DNA of 6,443 bases from Candidatus Aminicenantota bacterium (lineage in GTDB: Bacteria; Acidobacteriota; Aminicenantia; Aminicenantales; UBA4085). Positions 5,924 to 6,443 of the stretch are shown piece by piece. The notes under the pieces are model-generated. The model was not told the origin of the DNA. It made no database searches and was given only the letters and a program-made list of their open reading frames with translations. The position numbers and the translations under genes were made by a program. Numbering within the stretch: position 1 is the first letter of the stretch; each line of letters begins with the position of its first letter. The stretch covers positions 1 to 6,443 of the forward strand of contig PMCY01000224.1 of the NCBI GenBank assembly GCA_003154255.1. The letters are read 5' to 3'.

Positions 5924-6443
5924 ATGACGATCTCACGGAAAGGATTCTTGAACACCGTCGGCTTGGGTGGATTGGGATTTCTGTTCAAAGGTCCGAGCGC
6001 GGCCGAGGCCGGCCAGACGGCCGCGGCCGGAGCGGCCAGGGCCCAAGCCCGGAAAATTAAAATCACGGGAGTCGAGATCTTTTATTTTGACATCCCGCTC
6101 AATTCCCCGTTCCGGATTTCTATCGGGACGGTGTACGCCGCCAACGACGTTCTTGTCCGCATTCTGACCGACGCCGGGGTGGTCGGCTTGGGCGAAGCCT
6201 GCCCCTTCCCGCCGATCACAGGGGAGACTCAGGAGACGAATATCATCGCGGCCAAAAGCTTCCGTGACATGGTCCTGGATAAGAACCCTTTGGCCATCGA
6301 GGAAAGGCTCCGTGAATTCGGCAGCTTTATCCACACCAATCCAAGCGCCGCCGCGGCGTACGACATGGCTTTTTATGACATCCTGGGCAAGATCGCCGGC
6401 CAGCCGCTTTTCCGCCTTCTGGGCGGGGACGACTATGCCATCG
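5924..6443 (+). CDS. Exported dipeptide epimerase, enolase superfamily (N-terminal part; 3' end outside window)
   Basis: The open frame runs from ATG 5924 through the window edge: 173 codons with no stop. GGAGGG at 5915-5920 gives a strong ribosome site. The leader MTISRKGFLNTVGLGGLGFLF resembles a twin-arginine signal (S-R-K-x-F-L, with Lys for the second Arg), then an alanine-rich spacer to about residue 44. From residue 47 the sequence fits the N-terminal capping domain of the mandelate racemase/muconate lactonizing group: ANDVLVRILTDAGVVGLGEA, then CPFPPITGETQET (from Cys93), and YDMAFYDILGKIAGQPLFRLLGGD (from Tyr146). The GEACPFPPITGET segment closely resembles L-Ala-D/L-Glu epimerases such as E. 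coli YcjG. Those enzymes invert the second residue of a dipeptide, allowing peptidoglycan-derived L-Ala-D-Glu to be hydrolysed. The KxK lysines and metal-binding acids lie in the barrel beyond the window, so catalytic competence and substrate cannot be judged. Divergence from a C69 dipeptidase gene supports a dipeptide role. Confidence 0.85.
   Translation, partial: MTISRKGFLNTVGLGGLGFLFKGPSAAEAGQTAAAGAARAQARKIKITGVEIFYFDIPLNSPFRISIGTVYAANDVLVRILTDAGVVGLGEACPFPPITGETQETNIIAAKSFRDMVLDKNPLAIEERLREFGSFIHTNPSAAAAYDMAFYDILGKIAGQPLFRLLGGDDYAI

Noticed and set aside
1..6443. tRNA, rRNA, CRISPR array, transposon or phage signatures
   Set aside because: No cloverleaf-like sequence, regularly spaced repeats, transposase or integrase motifs, or long terminal inverted repeats were seen; the window is almost fully occupied by ordinary enzyme genes.

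Overview
This is a GC-rich bacterial window, dense with genes and dominated by exported peptide- and amide-cleaving enzymes. It contains no RNA gene, CRISPR array, insertion sequence or phage gene that I can recognise. Gene starts carry strong Shine-Dalgarno sites (AGGAGG, AAAAGGAG, GGAG, GGAGGG). High G+C together with a cluster of secreted S9 peptidase, C69 dipeptidase and exported dipeptide epimerase would suit a proteolytic, amino-acid-fermenting or soil-type Gram-negative lineage, such as Acidobacteriota or Candidatus Aminicenantes. No marker gene is present, so this taxonomic idea is a low-confidence inference.

Layout: (1) At 1-386 (+) is the 3' end of an unidentified gene: a proline-rich linker followed by a compact, probably beta-rich C-terminal domain. 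(2) At 441-2618 (+) is a complete exported S9 (prolyl oligopeptidase / dipeptidyl peptidase-like) peptidase with a beta-propeller and an intact Ser-Asp-His triad. (3) At 2650-3576 (+), 31 nt downstream, is an exported creatininase-family metal-dependent amidohydrolase. (4) At 3592-4068 (-), convergent with it after a 15-nt gap, is a RidA/YjgF-family enamine/imine deaminase with a TTG start. (5) At 4065-5849 (-), directly upstream of ridA and overlapping it by 4 nt (TTGA), is an exported C69 dipeptidase with an N-terminal-nucleophile cysteine. (6) At 5924-6443 (+), divergent from the dipeptidase across a 74-nt AT-rich region with overlapping promoter-like elements, is the N-terminal part of an enolase-superfamily dipeptide (L-Ala-D/L-Glu-type) epimerase. 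It has a twin-arginine-like leader and runs off the window.

Taken together, the right half reads as a small module for using peptides. The S9 enzyme would release short peptides outside the cytoplasm, the epimerase would convert dipeptides with a D-residue (for example from peptidoglycan) to L,L forms, and the C69 dipeptidase would split them. RidA would clear the reactive imines that arise when the released amino acids are degraded. The creatininase-family enzyme probably cleaves another cyclic or linear amide. The family assignments are well supported by motifs; the joint pathway is inference from context.
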